A stretch of 64,000 nucleotides of DNA from Poseidonibacter lekithochrous (GTDB taxonomy: Bacteria; Campylobacterota; Campylobacteria; Campylobacterales; Arcobacteraceae). Position numbers and translations under genes: made by a program. Numbering within the stretch: position 1 is the first letter of the stretch; every line of letters starts with the position of its first letter. The notes below the pieces were generated by a model. It did no database searches and was not told where the DNA came from. It saw nothing but the letters and a program-made list of their open reading frames with translations. This document shows, in pieces, positions 43,745 to 53,039 of this stretch. The DNA lies in contig NZ_CP054052.1 of the NCBI RefSeq assembly GCF_013283835.1, positions 1,364,001 to 1,428,000 of the forward strand. Reading direction: 5' to 3'.

Positions 43745-43772
43745 ATCATAGATAGTTTTTACTATCTATGAT
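43745..43772 (+). terminator. Hairpin after the small exported protein
   Basis: A perfect 11-base stem (ATCATAGATAG and CTATCTATGAT) with TTTTTA loop just after the stop. A weak T tail follows. Confidence 0.55.
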
Positions 43773-43969
43773 TTAGACTTAAAAAGAGCAAAAATATAAA
43801 ATACTATAAAAAGCTTGCATTTATTTTTATTTTATGTTATATTGTTCGCACTTAGGATGAATACGAGTTTCATCTGTTACATGTACTATATTAATTCGCC
43901 TTTCATTGATATTACCCATTTTGAACAAACAAACTCATTTTTATTTTTAAATTCAAAAAAAGGACTACT

Positions 43970-44113
43970 ATGTCAATTACAAATATTAAAACAAGCAAAA
44001 AAATTGAAGTGCTTTTAAGACTTTTAGACAGAAACGAAAGCTTATCAGACGCAACTTCAAAAGCAGGATTAGATATAAAAAAAGTAAAACAAATTATTAG
44101 AAAACAATATTAA
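43970..44113 (+). CDS. 47-residue helix-turn-helix-like protein
   Basis: 47 residues (MSITNIKTSKKIEVLLRLLD to IIRKQY), too short for most gene finders. AAGGA lies six bases before the ATG and a perfect 13-base terminator follows, which together support a real gene. The middle resembles a helix-turn-helix (LLRLLDRNESLSDATSKAG). A small DNA-binding or antitoxin-like role is possible, not proven. A different frame (43815-44018) overlaps and is not a gene. Confidence 0.6.
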   Translation: MSITNIKTSKKIEVLLRLLDRNESLSDATSKAGLDIKKVKQIIRKQY

Positions 44114-44129
44114 TATTTAACTTATTCAT

Positions 44130-44160
44130 TTCTCAAACATTTAAACCAAATGTTTGAGAA
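44130..44160 (+). terminator. Terminator after the 47-residue gene
   Basis: Perfect 13-base arms (44130-44142 and 44148-44160) with an AAACC loop; downstream is AT-rich with a modest T content. Confidence 0.7.
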
Positions 44161-44253
44161 TATATCTAAAAATAAATCCTAACATTACCACATACTTTTC
44201 ACATGTTTTTCCAATATAGTTTAAAAATTTATTTTAATGTATAAGGAATCAAT

Positions 44254-44592
44254 ATGGAAATTTCAAATCATGATTTAAAGAATACTATGAATAATAGTAG
44301 TTCTCTAAATTTAAAGAAACAAGAAAAAGTAAATAAAAAAGAAGATTCACACTCTTTAGAAAACAATTACACTCATCTAAACATAAATAATAATAACTCC
44401 TCTAATATTGAGAAAACTGCTCAAAAATTAGAAGAGTTAAACAAACAAAAAGTAACTACTAGTTCTTTAGAAGAAGTAGTTGTTGAATTAAAAAAAGATG
44501 ATGGTTTTACAGAGATTAAACCAGAACAATTCAAAGGAATTTCTAAAATGGTAAATAGTGATATTATTATAATAAAGATTCTGAAAAAATAA
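44254..44592 (+). CDS. Hypothetical low-complexity protein
   Basis: 112 residues, Asn/Lys/Ser-rich and hydrophilic, with a likely helix near 53-75 and an ordered tail EIKPEQFKGISKMVNSDIIIIKIL. No family recognised. AAGG is present before ATG 44254. It converges with the MocR gene. Confidence 0.5.
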   Translation: MEISNHDLKNTMNNSSSLNLKKQEKVNKKEDSHSLENNYTHLNINNNNSSNIEKTAQKLEELNKQKVTTSSLEEVVVELKKDDGFTEIKPEQFKGISKMVNSDIIIIKILKK

Positions 44593-44615
44593 ATAAATTT
44601 TTAAACAACTAAAAC

Positions 44616-45995
44616 TTATTTCTTAATACATTTATACCAAATTATAGAAAATAGATCTATTGCTTTTTCTAGGTCTTTTTCTTTTATTCCTCCAAATCCC
44701 ATCATTAGAGCTTGCCAATTATCACCACATCTAGGTTTTGCAAAGTGTAATTTTATTTTTTCTTTTATTGCTAATATTTCAAGTTTTTTATAATCTAACT
44801 CTTTTGTAGGCTGTATTAATATTGCTAAACCTCCACCTTGATTAACTATTTTCATACTGTCCTTTAGTTTTGATTCTAAAAGAGATTTTAGAAGATTATG
44901 TTTCTTTTTGTTTATAGTTCTTATTTTACGTAAATGTTTATCCCAATACCCTTGCTCTATAAAACTTGCTAATGTATTTTGAGTCATTAAAGATACTCCT
45001 GAATCATAATAAGAAAACTTCTCTTTATAAATTTCAAGTAAATGATTTGGTAAAACCATATATGAAACTCTAAGAGAAGGGGAGAGGGCTTTTGAGAATG
45101 TACCAATATATACAACTCTTTGATTATTATCTAGACCCTGTAGAGAAGGTATTGGTCTATTAATATATGAAAGTTCAGTATCATAATCATCTTCAATAAT
45201 CAAAGCATCGTTTTTATTAGCCCAATCTAATATTTTTAATCTATTAGATATGGGTATTGCTACTCCTGTTGGATATTGATGTGATGGCGTTAAATATGCT
45301 AGTTTTGATTTTGTTTTCTCTAAGGCTTCTATGTCAATTCCATTTTTATTGACTTGAATTCTGTCTATTTTATAGTTATGATTTTCATATACTTTTCTTA
45401 TTACATGATATCCTGGTTCTTCAATAGCTATACTATTGTGTTCATCATTTAGAAGTAGGGCTAATAAACTAATTGAACTAATAAATCCATTTCCTATAAT
45501 AATTTGTTCAGTATTACATTTAACTGCTCTTGATTTGTTTAGGTATTGTGCTATTTGAACTCTTAGTTCATATTCACCTTGCCTATCTCTGTACGCTCCA
45601 AAATCTAAAGAGTCATTAATATTTTTATTAAATAGCCTTTTCCATATTTTTAATGGAAAACTAGAGCTTTCTAATCTAGCAGGAAAAAAATCATAAAGTA
45701 TTTCATCTTCTTTCATATCATTAGATATATCACAAGGAAATTGTGAGCTAAAATCACTAAGACTATTTTGTATTACAACATATCCGCTTTTAGGAATACT
45801 ATCTATATATCCTTCTACTACTAATTGAGAATAGGCAGATTCTACGGTGTTTTTACTAAGATTATAAATACTTGCTACTTTTCTAATAGATGGTAATTTT
45901 TCATCTATTTTATAGTTTGTTAATATATCTTCTTTTATTTGTTTAAAAAGCTGTATGTGAAGAGGTATTTCACTATTTTGTTCTAGGTAATACAT
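44616..45995 (-). CDS. MocR/PdxR-family transcriptional regulator
   Basis: 459 residues. An N-terminal GntR winged helix (SIRKVASIYNLSKNTVESAYSQL, about 40-62) is fused to a fold-type I aminotransferase domain with a PLP lysine in IGTFSKALSPSLRVSY and the IIEDDYDTELSY motif. MocR proteins sense PLP or related ligands and control genes divergent from them. It faces a pyridoxamine-oxidase-like gene, the usual target pairing. Direct repeats lie in the gap between them. Confidence 0.9.
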   Translation of the reverse strand: MYYLEQNSEIPLHIQLFKQIKEDILTNYKIDEKLPSIRKVASIYNLSKNTVESAYSQLVVEGYIDSIPKSGYVVIQNSLSDFSSQFPCDISNDMKEDEILYDFFPARLESSSFPLKIWKRLFNKNINDSLDFGAYRDRQGEYELRVQIAQYLNKSRAVKCNTEQIIIGNGFISSISLLALLLNDEHNSIAIEEPGYHVIRKVYENHNYKIDRIQVNKNGIDIEALEKTKSKLAYLTPSHQYPTGVAIPISNRLKILDWANKNDALIIEDDYDTELSYINRPIPSLQGLDNNQRVVYIGTFSKALSPSLRVSYMVLPNHLLEIYKEKFSYYDSGVSLMTQNTLASFIEQGYWDKHLRKIRTINKKKHNLLKSLLESKLKDSMKIVNQGGGLAILIQPTKELDYKKLEILAIKEKIKLHFAKPRCGDNWQALMMGFGGIKEKDLEKAIDLFSIIWYKCIKK

Positions 45996-45998
45996 AAA

Positions 45999-46032
45999 CT
46001 GTCCCTTAATAATTTTAATAAATTGGCCCTTG
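45999..46032. promoter_or_regulatory. Candidate MocR operator (two direct repeats)
   Basis: TGTCCCTT (46000-46007) and TGGCCCTT (46024-46031) stand as direct repeats 24 bases apart in the divergent promoter gap. MocR regulators generally bind direct repeats. Confidence 0.4.
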
Positions 46033-46086
46033 TGATGAGGTCAAATGTCTGTTATATTATCACAATTAAAAGAAGAAAGGAAGAAA

Positions 46087-46683
46087 ATGAGAAAAGTTTA
46101 TGAGATAAAAGATGAAGAGTTAATAAAAAATATTTTAGAAAATACAGAGTTTGGAACACTAGCAATTTGTATGGATAATAAACCTTATTCTGTTCCTTTA
46201 AACTTTGTGGAAATAAATGGAGAGATATTTATACATGGAGCAAAAAAAGGTAAAAAAATAGAAATTATGAATAACAATAATAATGCAAGTTTTTCAGTCG
46301 TTGAGTCTTATTCTTTATTACCATCATATTTTAGTACAGATGATGGGAGAGCAAGCCCTGCAACACATATGTTTAAATCTATTATATTAGATGGTCATAT
46401 TGAATTCATAGAAGATTATGATGTAAAAGCAAATGCCTTAGAAATGTTAATGCAAAAGTACCAAAAAGAGGGCGGATACAAAGCTTTAACTGATGTTATA
46501 TACAAAAAGATAATAAATGCAACATGTATTTATAAATTAGTTCCATCTCAAAGTAGCGCTAAATTTCATTTAGGACAGGATTATAATGAACAAAGATTTG
46601 CAAGAGTAAAAGAGCATCTTTTAAAAAGAGGAACAAAAAAAGATTTAGATACTTTAAAATTAATGGAAAGCCTAAGAGTATAG
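46087..46683 (+). CDS. Pyridoxamine-5'-phosphate-oxidase-family protein
   Basis: 198 residues, an FMN-binding split barrel: FGTLAICMDNKPYSVPLNFVEINGEIFIHGAKKGKK, then THMFKSIILDGHIEF. Related proteins (NimA-like) bind FMN or act on nitro compounds. AAGGAAG favours ATG 46087; a longer frame from 46045 exists. It is divergent from the MocR gene and probably under its control. Confidence 0.85.
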   Translation: MRKVYEIKDEELIKNILENTEFGTLAICMDNKPYSVPLNFVEINGEIFIHGAKKGKKIEIMNNNNNASFSVVESYSLLPSYFSTDDGRASPATHMFKSIILDGHIEFIEDYDVKANALEMLMQKYQKEGGYKALTDVIYKKIINATCIYKLVPSQSSAKFHLGQDYNEQRFARVKEHLLKRGTKKDLDTLKLMESLRV

Positions 46684-46742
46684 ATTAATAAAATATTATA
46701 AATAATTGCTATATCATTACAAAAAATTTGAAGGCATTATTT

Positions 46743-47273
46743 ATGAATAAATTAAAAAAACTATTTGAAAAAGTACCAGAACTAAAAGAACAATATGAAT
46801 TATTTGAAAATACAATTTTAAATGAAAATTCTTTAGATAAAAAATATATAAAGTATGTGGCATTCTCAAGTGCCATTGCTTTAAAAGAAAAAGACTTATT
46901 CTCTTTAGTAGAAGAAAAGTTGGGAAAACTAGAAGAATCTGAACAAAAAGCTATTTTTTTAGCTTCTAGTAGAATGGCCACAACGAACCCATACTTTATG
47001 GCTAGAAATGTTCATCCTTTAAAAGCTGGAGGTTCTTTAGAGTCTTTAAATATGAGTGTAATTCAAAACCTTGGGGTGAAAGATATGACAGCATATCATT
47101 ATTCTTGTATATCAATATCATCAATAAACTCAGGTTTTGTATGTTTTAATAGTCATCTAAGTAATCTAAAAGCTCATAGCCAAAGTGATAACTCAATAGA
47201 TCAAGCAATGAGAATTACAGCATCTTTAAACTCATTAAAACAATTACTTTTTAATATATCTTTATTAGATTAA
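46743..47273 (+). CDS. AhpD-like (carboxymuconolactone decarboxylase family) protein
   Basis: 176 residues, all-helical. KYIKYVAFSSAIALKEK and ITISSINSGFVCFNSHLSNLKAHSQSDN-like regions fit the CMD fold; the actual site reads SISSINSGFVCFNSH. Classic AhpD has CxxC; here only the second Cys remains with the His, so peroxidase activity is doubtful. ATG 46743 with AAGG is preferred to TTG 46728. It lies downstream of the PNPOx-like gene and may belong to the same unit. Confidence 0.7.
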   Translation: MNKLKKLFEKVPELKEQYELFENTILNENSLDKKYIKYVAFSSAIALKEKDLFSLVEEKLGKLEESEQKAIFLASSRMATTNPYFMARNVHPLKAGGSLESLNMSVIQNLGVKDMTAYHYSCISISSINSGFVCFNSHLSNLKAHSQSDNSIDQAMRITASLNSLKQLLFNISLLD

Positions 47274-47320
47274 CTTTTAATTTATATATACTATACTTCT
47301 AATAATAAAAAAGGAAATGA

Positions 47321-47611
47321 ATGTTCATAGTATCATTAACATATATTTGTGATTTAAAAGAAGTTGATAATCATTTATCATCACATGTGGAATATTTAGA
47401 AAAACAATATGAAGAGGGTAATTTTATTGCTTCTGGGCGTAAGGTTCCAAGAACTGGTGGAATAATATTATCTAAACTTGATAGTCTTGAAAAACTAAAT
47501 AAAGTTTTAGAAAAAGATCCTTTTTATCAGAATAATCTGGCAAAATATGATATTCAAGAGTTTATACCAACTATGACTTCGAAAGATTACGAAAATTTAA
47601 AAGAGGAATAA
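47321..47611 (+). CDS. YciI-family protein
   Basis: 96 residues with the YciI-like pattern: an N-terminal strand (VSLTYICDLKEVDNHL), EEGNFIASGRKVPRTGGIILSK and YQNNLAKYDIQEFIPT. These ferredoxin-fold proteins have poorly known functions. AAAGGAAATGA precedes ATG. Confidence 0.8.
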   Translation: MFIVSLTYICDLKEVDNHLSSHVEYLEKQYEEGNFIASGRKVPRTGGIILSKLDSLEKLNKVLEKDPFYQNNLAKYDIQEFIPTMTSKDYENLKEE

Positions 47612-47615
47612 TTTA

Positions 47616-48113
47616 ATGGCTTCATCATTTACGAAACTAATTACAACTTATATTAATGCAAAAGACTCTAATAAACCACACTTAATGAATAGAGTATTCT
47701 CAAAAGATGCTACTTTAAATATGATAGTAAATTCTGAAAATATATCTTTTCCTTCTAAAGTAACAGGACTTGATAATATTACAGTAACACTTGTAGAAGA
47801 TTTTTCAATGAAGTTTGAAAATGTTTATACTATTTGTTTGGAAGATACTATTCAAAGAGATGATGAAAAGTTTTTCTGTCAATGGTTAGTAGTAATGAAT
47901 GATAAAGTTACAAAAGAAGTCAAAGTAGGTATTGGAGAATATGTTTGGATTAGAAAAGATTCTTTAATTACTTCTTTGGATATTAAAATTAAAGAAATGA
48001 GTATTGTTGATGCTAAGTACCAAAATGATGTTTTAGACTTAGTATCATCTTTTCCCTACCCATGGGCAAATGCACATCAAATAAATGATATACATAAGTA
48101 TTTATTTGTTTAG
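47616..48113 (+). CDS. NTF2-like hypothetical protein
   Basis: 165 residues. Starts like a SnoaL/NTF2 protein (FTKLITTYINAKDSNKPHLMNRVFSKDATLNM), with a central FFCQWLVVMND strand. It has no catalytic motif I can name. It begins four bases after the YciI gene and ends on the last base of the convergent regulator gene. Confidence 0.7.
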   Translation: MASSFTKLITTYINAKDSNKPHLMNRVFSKDATLNMIVNSENISFPSKVTGLDNITVTLVEDFSMKFENVYTICLEDTIQRDDEKFFCQWLVVMNDKVTKEVKVGIGEYVWIRKDSLITSLDIKIKEMSIVDAKYQNDVLDLVSSFPYPWANAHQINDIHKYLFV

Positions 48114-48757
48114 CTTTTAATTTTTTTGATATATCTATAAATAGATGGTTCGGACATTTGTAGTTTAGAAGCTACTTCTTGTACTGAACCTCTAATATTA
48201 AATACCCCACAGTCATTTAGTGCTGTAATTACTTCTGTTTTTTCATCTGTTGTCATTCTATTTGGAACAATATCAAATTCATTTAAAATTGCATCAATTT
48301 TATTAAGTGTTAGCTCTTGTGGATCTGTATTTAGGTTTTCTTTTATATTATTAAGTGATAAAACTTTATCATCAACATAATTTGGAAGTAATGAAGTTAA
48401 AAATGATAATGATTTTTTCACTTCATGGTAATCAGAATTTAAACCCAAAGCTCCGACTATTTTATTATCGTCATCTCTAATAAAATATGTAGATGAATAT
48501 AAAAGTTTTCCTTCTATACTTTTTGAGTTGTAATTAGATATAAATTGTTTATTTCCCTCAGACTCAGCTGCAATAAATTCTAAAATTAAATCAGTAGGAC
48601 GTCCACCTATTTTTCTATTACTTATATGTCCATTTATTATATAAACGATTGATTCTTCATAGTTAGTTAAATCATGTAGTATTATTTCTGTATTACTTCC
48701 TAGCACTTCCCCTAAGAAGTCTGCAATTGTAATAAATCTTTTGATATGTTGATTCAA
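48110..48757 (-). CDS. DauR/YheO-like transcriptional regulator, copy A
   Basis: 215 residues: an N-terminal YheO-type PAS domain (ADFLGEVLGSNTEIILHDLTNYEESIVYIINGHISNRKIG) and a C-terminal HTH (SVQEVASKLQMSEPSIYRYIKKIKS). DauR of Pseudomonas represses the D-arginine dehydrogenase operon. The next gene is a close paralogue (about 85% identical by eye), and alignment places its start at TTG 48757, with AAGGA five bases before; the open frame runs further to 48814. The divergent D-amino-acid genes are the likely targets. Confidence 0.83.
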   Translation of the reverse strand: MNQHIKRFITIADFLGEVLGSNTEIILHDLTNYEESIVYIINGHISNRKIGGRPTDLILEFIAAESEGNKQFISNYNSKSIEGKLLYSSTYFIRDDDNKIVGALGLNSDYHEVKKSLSFLTSLLPNYVDDKVLSLNNIKENLNTDPQELTLNKIDAILNEFDIVPNRMTTDEKTEVITALNDCGVFNIRGSVQEVASKLQMSEPSIYRYIKKIKS

Positions 48758-48822
48758 ATATATCCTTAATATATTATATTTTTTTATTATAAGAGAATAA
48801 GGAAATATTGTCAAATTACAAT

Positions 48823-49470
48823 TTAACTTTTTATTTTTTTAATATACCTATAAATTGAAGGTTCTGACATCTGTAATTTTTTTGCAACTTCTTGCACTGA
48901 ACCTCTAATATTGAAAACACCACAGTCATTTAGTGCTGTAATTACATTTGTTTTCTCATCTGTTGTCATTCTATTTGGAACTACATCAAACTCATTTATT
49001 ATTGCATCTATTTTACTAAGTGTTAATTCTTGTGGATCTGTATTAAGGTTTTCTTTTATATTATTGATTGATAAAATTTTATCATCTACGTAGTTTGGTA
49101 ATAAAGAAGTTAAGAATGATAAAGACTTTTTAACCTCATGATAATCAGAATTTAGACATAAAGCCCCTACAATTTCATTATTATCATCTCTGATAAAATA
49201 TGTAGAAGAGTATAAAAGTCTACCTTCTATTGTTTTAGAATTGTAATTAGAGATAAACTGTTTATTACCTTTAGATTCACTTGCTATAAACTCTAAAACT
49301 AGGTCAGTTACTGGGTCGCCAATCTTTCTATCACTGATGTGACCGTTGATTATATGGACAATTGACTCTTCATAATTTGTTAAGTCATGTAGTATGATTT
49401 CTGTATTACTTCCTAGTACATCACCTAAAAAATCTGCAATAGATATAAATTTTTTAATATGTTTGTTCAC
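48823..49470 (-). CDS. DauR/YheO-like transcriptional regulator, copy B
   Basis: 215 residues with the same architecture as copy A: a YheO PAS domain and an HTH. It starts at GTG 49470, with AAGGA seven bases upstream. It faces the RidA/DadA operon and is the nearer of the two regulators. Most differences from copy A are conservative, pointing to a recent tandem duplication. Confidence 0.85.
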   Translation of the reverse strand: MNKHIKKFISIADFLGDVLGSNTEIILHDLTNYEESIVHIINGHISDRKIGDPVTDLVLEFIASESKGNKQFISNYNSKTIEGRLLYSSTYFIRDDNNEIVGALCLNSDYHEVKKSLSFLTSLLPNYVDDKILSINNIKENLNTDPQELTLSKIDAIINEFDVVPNRMTTDEKTNVITALNDCGVFNIRGSVQEVAKKLQMSEPSIYRYIKKIKS

Positions 49471-49546
49471 AAATATATCCTTAATAGCTTATGTATATTC
49501 TTATTATAAGGTATTAATAAAAAATTGTCAAATCAATAATAAATTG

Positions 49547-49641
49547 TTATCATAATAAAAATTTATTAATTTGTGATAAAAACTCTTTACATTGATAAAA
49601 TTTTATTATATACTGATTCCAATGAAAAAAAATTATCATAA
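49547..49641. promoter_or_regulatory. Repeated TTATCATAA in the D-amino-acid promoter region
   Basis: TTATCATAA occurs at 49547-49555 and 49633-49641, the second just before the Shine-Dalgarno of ridA. It could be the DauR-like binding site. AT-rich composition lowers the weight of this. Confidence 0.3.
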
Positions 49642-49653
49642 AAGGGACTTAAT

Positions 49654-50028
49654 ATGAACGCTATTAATTCAACAAAAGCACCAAGTGCAATCGGACCATA
49701 TTCACAAGCAGTAGAGAAAGATGGATTTACATTTGTATCAGGACAATTACCAATAGATGAAACTACAGGTGAGTTTGCAGGAGATGATATTGCATCACAA
49801 GCAAAACAATCTTTAGAGAATACAAAATATATTTTAGAAGAAGCTGGATTACAAATGAAAGATGTTGTTAAAACTACTATTTTATTAAAAGATATAGAAG
49901 ATTTTGCAGTAGTAAATGAAATTTATGGACAATATTTTGAAGCACCATTTCCAGCAAGAGCAACATATGAAGTTTCAAGACTACCAAAAGATGCTCTAAT
50001 TGAAATAGAATCAATTGCAAAAAAATAA
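49654..50028 (+). CDS. ridA: RidA-family enamine/imine deaminase
   Basis: 124 residues: [28 protein letters not shown], the central [17 protein letters not shown] with the conserved Arg. RidA hydrolyses reactive enamines or imines such as 2-aminoacrylate, products of amino-acid oxidation, which fits its place as first gene before D-amino-acid dehydrogenase. AAAGGGAC precedes ATG. Confidence 0.92.
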   Translation: MNAINSTKAPSAIGPYSQAVEKDGFTFVSGQLPIDETTGEFAGDDIASQAKQSLENTKYILEEAGLQMKDVVKTTILLKDIEDFAVVNEIYGQYFEAPFPARATYEVSRLPKDALIEIESIAKK

Positions 50029-50070
50029 TATAATATAACTTGATAATATAAGAAAGCGGAGAACAAGAAA

Positions 50071-51309
50071 ATGAAAAAAGATATTGTAGTTGTAGGTGGT
50101 GGTTGTATTGGACTTATGTCAGCTTATTGCTTACAAAAGAGTGGAAGAGATGTTACTGTTATTGAAAAGGGTGACATTACTGATGGAACTTCTTTTGGAA
50201 ATGCAGGATTATTATCAGCATTTAAAAAAGCTCCATTAAGTGCTCCTGGAGCAATTTTTGATACTTTAAAATTAATGCTAAAAGGTGAATCACCTGCTAG
50301 TGTTCATCCTACTTTTGATTTACATTTATTTAAATGGCTTTTAAAATTTGCTGCTAGTACAACAGAAGCTAGACTAAAAAGAACTTTAGCCTTATTTGAA
50401 AGATATGGACGAATTAGTTTAGATATGTATGAAACAATGGTAAAAGAAGATGGAATGGATTTCCATTTTTGTAAAGATGGTTTACTAATGATTTATACAG
50501 AACAAAAAACTTTTGATGAAAAAGCGGCACATTGTACAAATCCTGAGGCTTACGAAATACTTTCTAAAGATAGAACAAAAGAGTATATGCCTATTTTAAA
50601 TGATAAAGTTATAGGTTCAATTCTTTTAAAAGAGAATGGTCATGTAGATCCAGGTGAATTTATGCTTGAACTAAAAAGATACCTAGAAGAAAAAGGTGTT
50701 GAGTTCTTATTAAATGAAGAAGTAGAGAGATTAGAATTTGAAGGTTCAAAAGTAAGTAAAATAAGAACATCAAAAGGTGTTTATGAAGCTGAAACTTTTG
50801 TATTATCTACTGGTGCTGATGATACACTAGCAAGGCAAGCAAAAAATAGATTCCTAATGACTCCTGCTAAAGGATACAGTATTACATTTAAAATGGATGA
50901 TGCTTTAAAACCAAAAACATCTTCATTATTTGCCGATTTATTTATTGCAATGACACCAAGAAGAGATACAGTTCGAATGACTTCTAAACTTGAGTTAGGA
51001 ACTACTAATCCTGATGTTGTAAAAAAACAAATAGATAGTATTCACAAAAACTTATCTTTATATACAAATGATTTTGTAAAAGAAGATATGGTTGAATGGT
51101 CTGGATTTAGGCCTCTTACTCCAAATGACATACCAATTATTGGATATGACGAAAACTACAATAATCTAGTTCATGCTACAGGGCTTGGATGGTTAGGGAT
51201 TACTTTTGCACCTGCAATTGGAAAAATCGTTAACGACGTTATTACTATAGACAAAAAGAATAATACAAACGCTGACATTTTATTATTCTCATCATTTTAT
51301 CAAGGCTAA
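50071..51309 (+). CDS. dadA: D-amino acid dehydrogenase (FAD-dependent)
   Basis: 412 residues. The N-terminal FAD motif VVVGGGCIGLMSAYCL is followed by DITDGTSFGNAGLLSA, with a C-terminal GFRPLTPNDIPIIGYDENYNNLVHATGLGWLGITFAPAIGK typical of DadA and related DAO-type dehydrogenases. It oxidises D-alanine and other D-amino acids to keto acids and passes electrons to the quinone pool. It is followed by a strong terminator, an alanine symporter and alanine racemase. Confidence 0.9.
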   Translation: MKKDIVVVGGGCIGLMSAYCLQKSGRDVTVIEKGDITDGTSFGNAGLLSAFKKAPLSAPGAIFDTLKLMLKGESPASVHPTFDLHLFKWLLKFAASTTEARLKRTLALFERYGRISLDMYETMVKEDGMDFHFCKDGLLMIYTEQKTFDEKAAHCTNPEAYEILSKDRTKEYMPILNDKVIGSILLKENGHVDPGEFMLELKRYLEEKGVEFLLNEEVERLEFEGSKVSKIRTSKGVYEAETFVLSTGADDTLARQAKNRFLMTPAKGYSITFKMDDALKPKTSSLFADLFIAMTPRRDTVRMTSKLELGTTNPDVVKKQIDSIHKNLSLYTNDFVKEDMVEWSGFRPLTPNDIPIIGYDENYNNLVHATGLGWLGITFAPAIGKIVNDVITIDKKNNTNADILLFSSFYQG

Positions 51310-51312
51310 TCA

Positions 51313-51350
51313 TTAAATGAAGAGTTAATCTCTTCATTTAACATTTTTTT
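51313..51350 (+). terminator. Terminator after dadA
   Basis: TTAAATGAAGAG and CTCTTCATTTAA form a perfect 12-base stem with a TTAAT loop, then a run of T to 51350. Confidence 0.9.
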
Positions 51351-51478
51351 ATTGGTTTACTTATTATATTAATTGATGAATTAATATTGTAATTAAACAT
51401 TGGTTTAGTTAGCTACGTAATTTAAAAATTATAATATAAAATGAGATTAAATTATATTATAAAAAAGGGGAGAAACTT

Positions 51479-52990
51479 ATGAATAAATTTAGAAGTATGC
51501 TTTTTTACATGGTAATGTTATGTGTACCAAGTATTAGTTTTGCTGAAGAAGTTGTAGGTATTGATCAAAAAATTGATCAATTTTTCACTACTTACTTTGG
51601 TTGGTTTGCAAGTGCAATTTTCTATGGTGCTAAAGTTGAAGATGGGGTAACATTTCCATTAATTGTTGGTTGGTTATTTGTAGCTGCAATAATCTTTACT
51701 TTCTATTTTGGTTTTATTCAATTTAGAAAATTTAGATTATCTTTAGACATTGTAACTGGGAAATATTCAGATCCTAAAGATAAAGTGCCAGGGGAAGTTT
51801 CACACTTTAGAGCACTTACAACTGCTTTATCAGGAACTGTTGGTCTTGGTAATATTGCAGGTGTTGGGGTTGCTATTGCAATTGGTGGTCCTGGGGCTAC
51901 ATTTTGGATGATTGTTTGTGGTTTATTCGGAATGGCTTCTAAATTTACAGAGTGTACTCTAGGTGTAAAATATAGAAATGAGAATCCAGATGGTACAGTT
52001 TCTGGTGGTCCAATGTATTATCTATCAAAAGCGTTTAAAGAAAAAGGTCATGCAAGAATTGGTAAATTCTTAGCAGTTGGATTTGCAATTATGACAATAT
52101 TCTCGACATTTGGTGCAGGGAATATGTTCCAAGGGAATCAAGCAAATGCAATGATTGTTCAAACATTTGGAATTGCTCCTGGTTATGGTTGGGTTACAGG
52201 TATTATTTTAGCAATACTAGTAGCATCTGTTATTATTGGTGGTATGCCATCAATTGGTTCAGTTACATCAAAATTAGTTCCATTTATGGCGGCTTTATAT
52301 ATTGGTATGGCACTTATTGTATTAATTTCTCATTATGATCAAATTGGGGGTGCAATAGAACAAATCTTTGTTGGAGCATTTACTGGTGCTGGAGTTGCTG
52401 GTGGATTTATTGGTGCGCTAATACAAGGTCTAAAAAGAGCAACATTCTCAAATGAAGCTGGTGTTGGTACATCAGCAATTGCTCATGCTGCGGTAAAAAC
52501 AAAAGAACCAGTTACAGAAGGTTTAGTTTCATTACTTGAACCATTTATTGATACGGTTATTATTTGTACAATGACAGCTTTAGTTATTACAATTTCAGGA
52601 ATGAATACTGGAGAGTTAAGTGGTGTTAATTTAACATCTGCTGCATTTACTGAAACATCATTTATTTTTGAATATATCTTAGCCATTACAGTAGTTATGT
52701 TTGCATTCTCAACAATGGTTTCGTACTCATACTATGGTTTAAAAGCTTGGACTTACCTTTTTGGTGAAAGCAAAACTAATGAAATTGTTTATAAAACTAT
52801 ATTTTGTTTATTTGTAATTGTTGGAACAAGTATCAGTTTTGGTGCTGTTATCGACTTCTCAGATGCTGCAATGTTTGCAATGTCTATCTTTAATATCATT
52901 GGATTATATTACTTAATGCCAATTGTAAAAGAAGAATTAAACTCTTTCCTTGCAAGAGTAGATTCTGGTGAAATAAAAAAATATAAATAA
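51479..52990 (+). CDS. Alanine/glycine:cation symporter (AGCS family)
   Basis: 503 residues, about 10 or 11 membrane segments. Family motifs GTVGLGNIAGVGVAIAIGGPGATFWM and RATFSNEAGVGTSAIAHAA are present. The N-terminus looks like a signal-like helix (MNKFRSMLFYMVMLCVPSISFA). AGCS carriers import alanine or glycine with sodium. With the adjacent racemase and dehydrogenase, it would supply alanine for conversion to D-alanine and oxidation. GGGGAG precedes ATG. Confidence 0.9.
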   Translation: MNKFRSMLFYMVMLCVPSISFAEEVVGIDQKIDQFFTTYFGWFASAIFYGAKVEDGVTFPLIVGWLFVAAIIFTFYFGFIQFRKFRLSLDIVTGKYSDPKDKVPGEVSHFRALTTALSGTVGLGNIAGVGVAIAIGGPGATFWMIVCGLFGMASKFTECTLGVKYRNENPDGTVSGGPMYYLSKAFKEKGHARIGKFLAVGFAIMTIFSTFGAGNMFQGNQANAMIVQTFGIAPGYGWVTGIILAILVASVIIGGMPSIGSVTSKLVPFMAALYIGMALIVLISHYDQIGGAIEQIFVGAFTGAGVAGGFIGALIQGLKRATFSNEAGVGTSAIAHAAVKTKEPVTEGLVSLLEPFIDTVIICTMTALVITISGMNTGELSGVNLTSAAFTETSFIFEYILAITVVMFAFSTMVSYSYYGLKAWTYLFGESKTNEIVYKTIFCLFVIVGTSISFGAVIDFSDAAMFAMSIFNIIGLYYLMPIVKEELNSFLARVDSGEIKKYK

Positions 52991-53005
52991 TATTTAAGAG
53001 AGAAT

Positions 53006-53030
53006 TATAAGGAAGTTTTACTTCCTTATA
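53006..53030 (+). terminator. Hairpin after the symporter gene
   Basis: TATAAGGAAG and CTTCCTTATA pair perfectly over 10 bases with a TTTTA loop, just after the stop. The downstream T-run is weak. Confidence 0.55.
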
Positions 53031-53039
53031 GTGATTATA

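Noticed and set aside
43815-44018. 67-residue forward reading frame
   Set aside because: No ribosome site, no family match, and it overlaps the better supported 47-residue gene in another frame.
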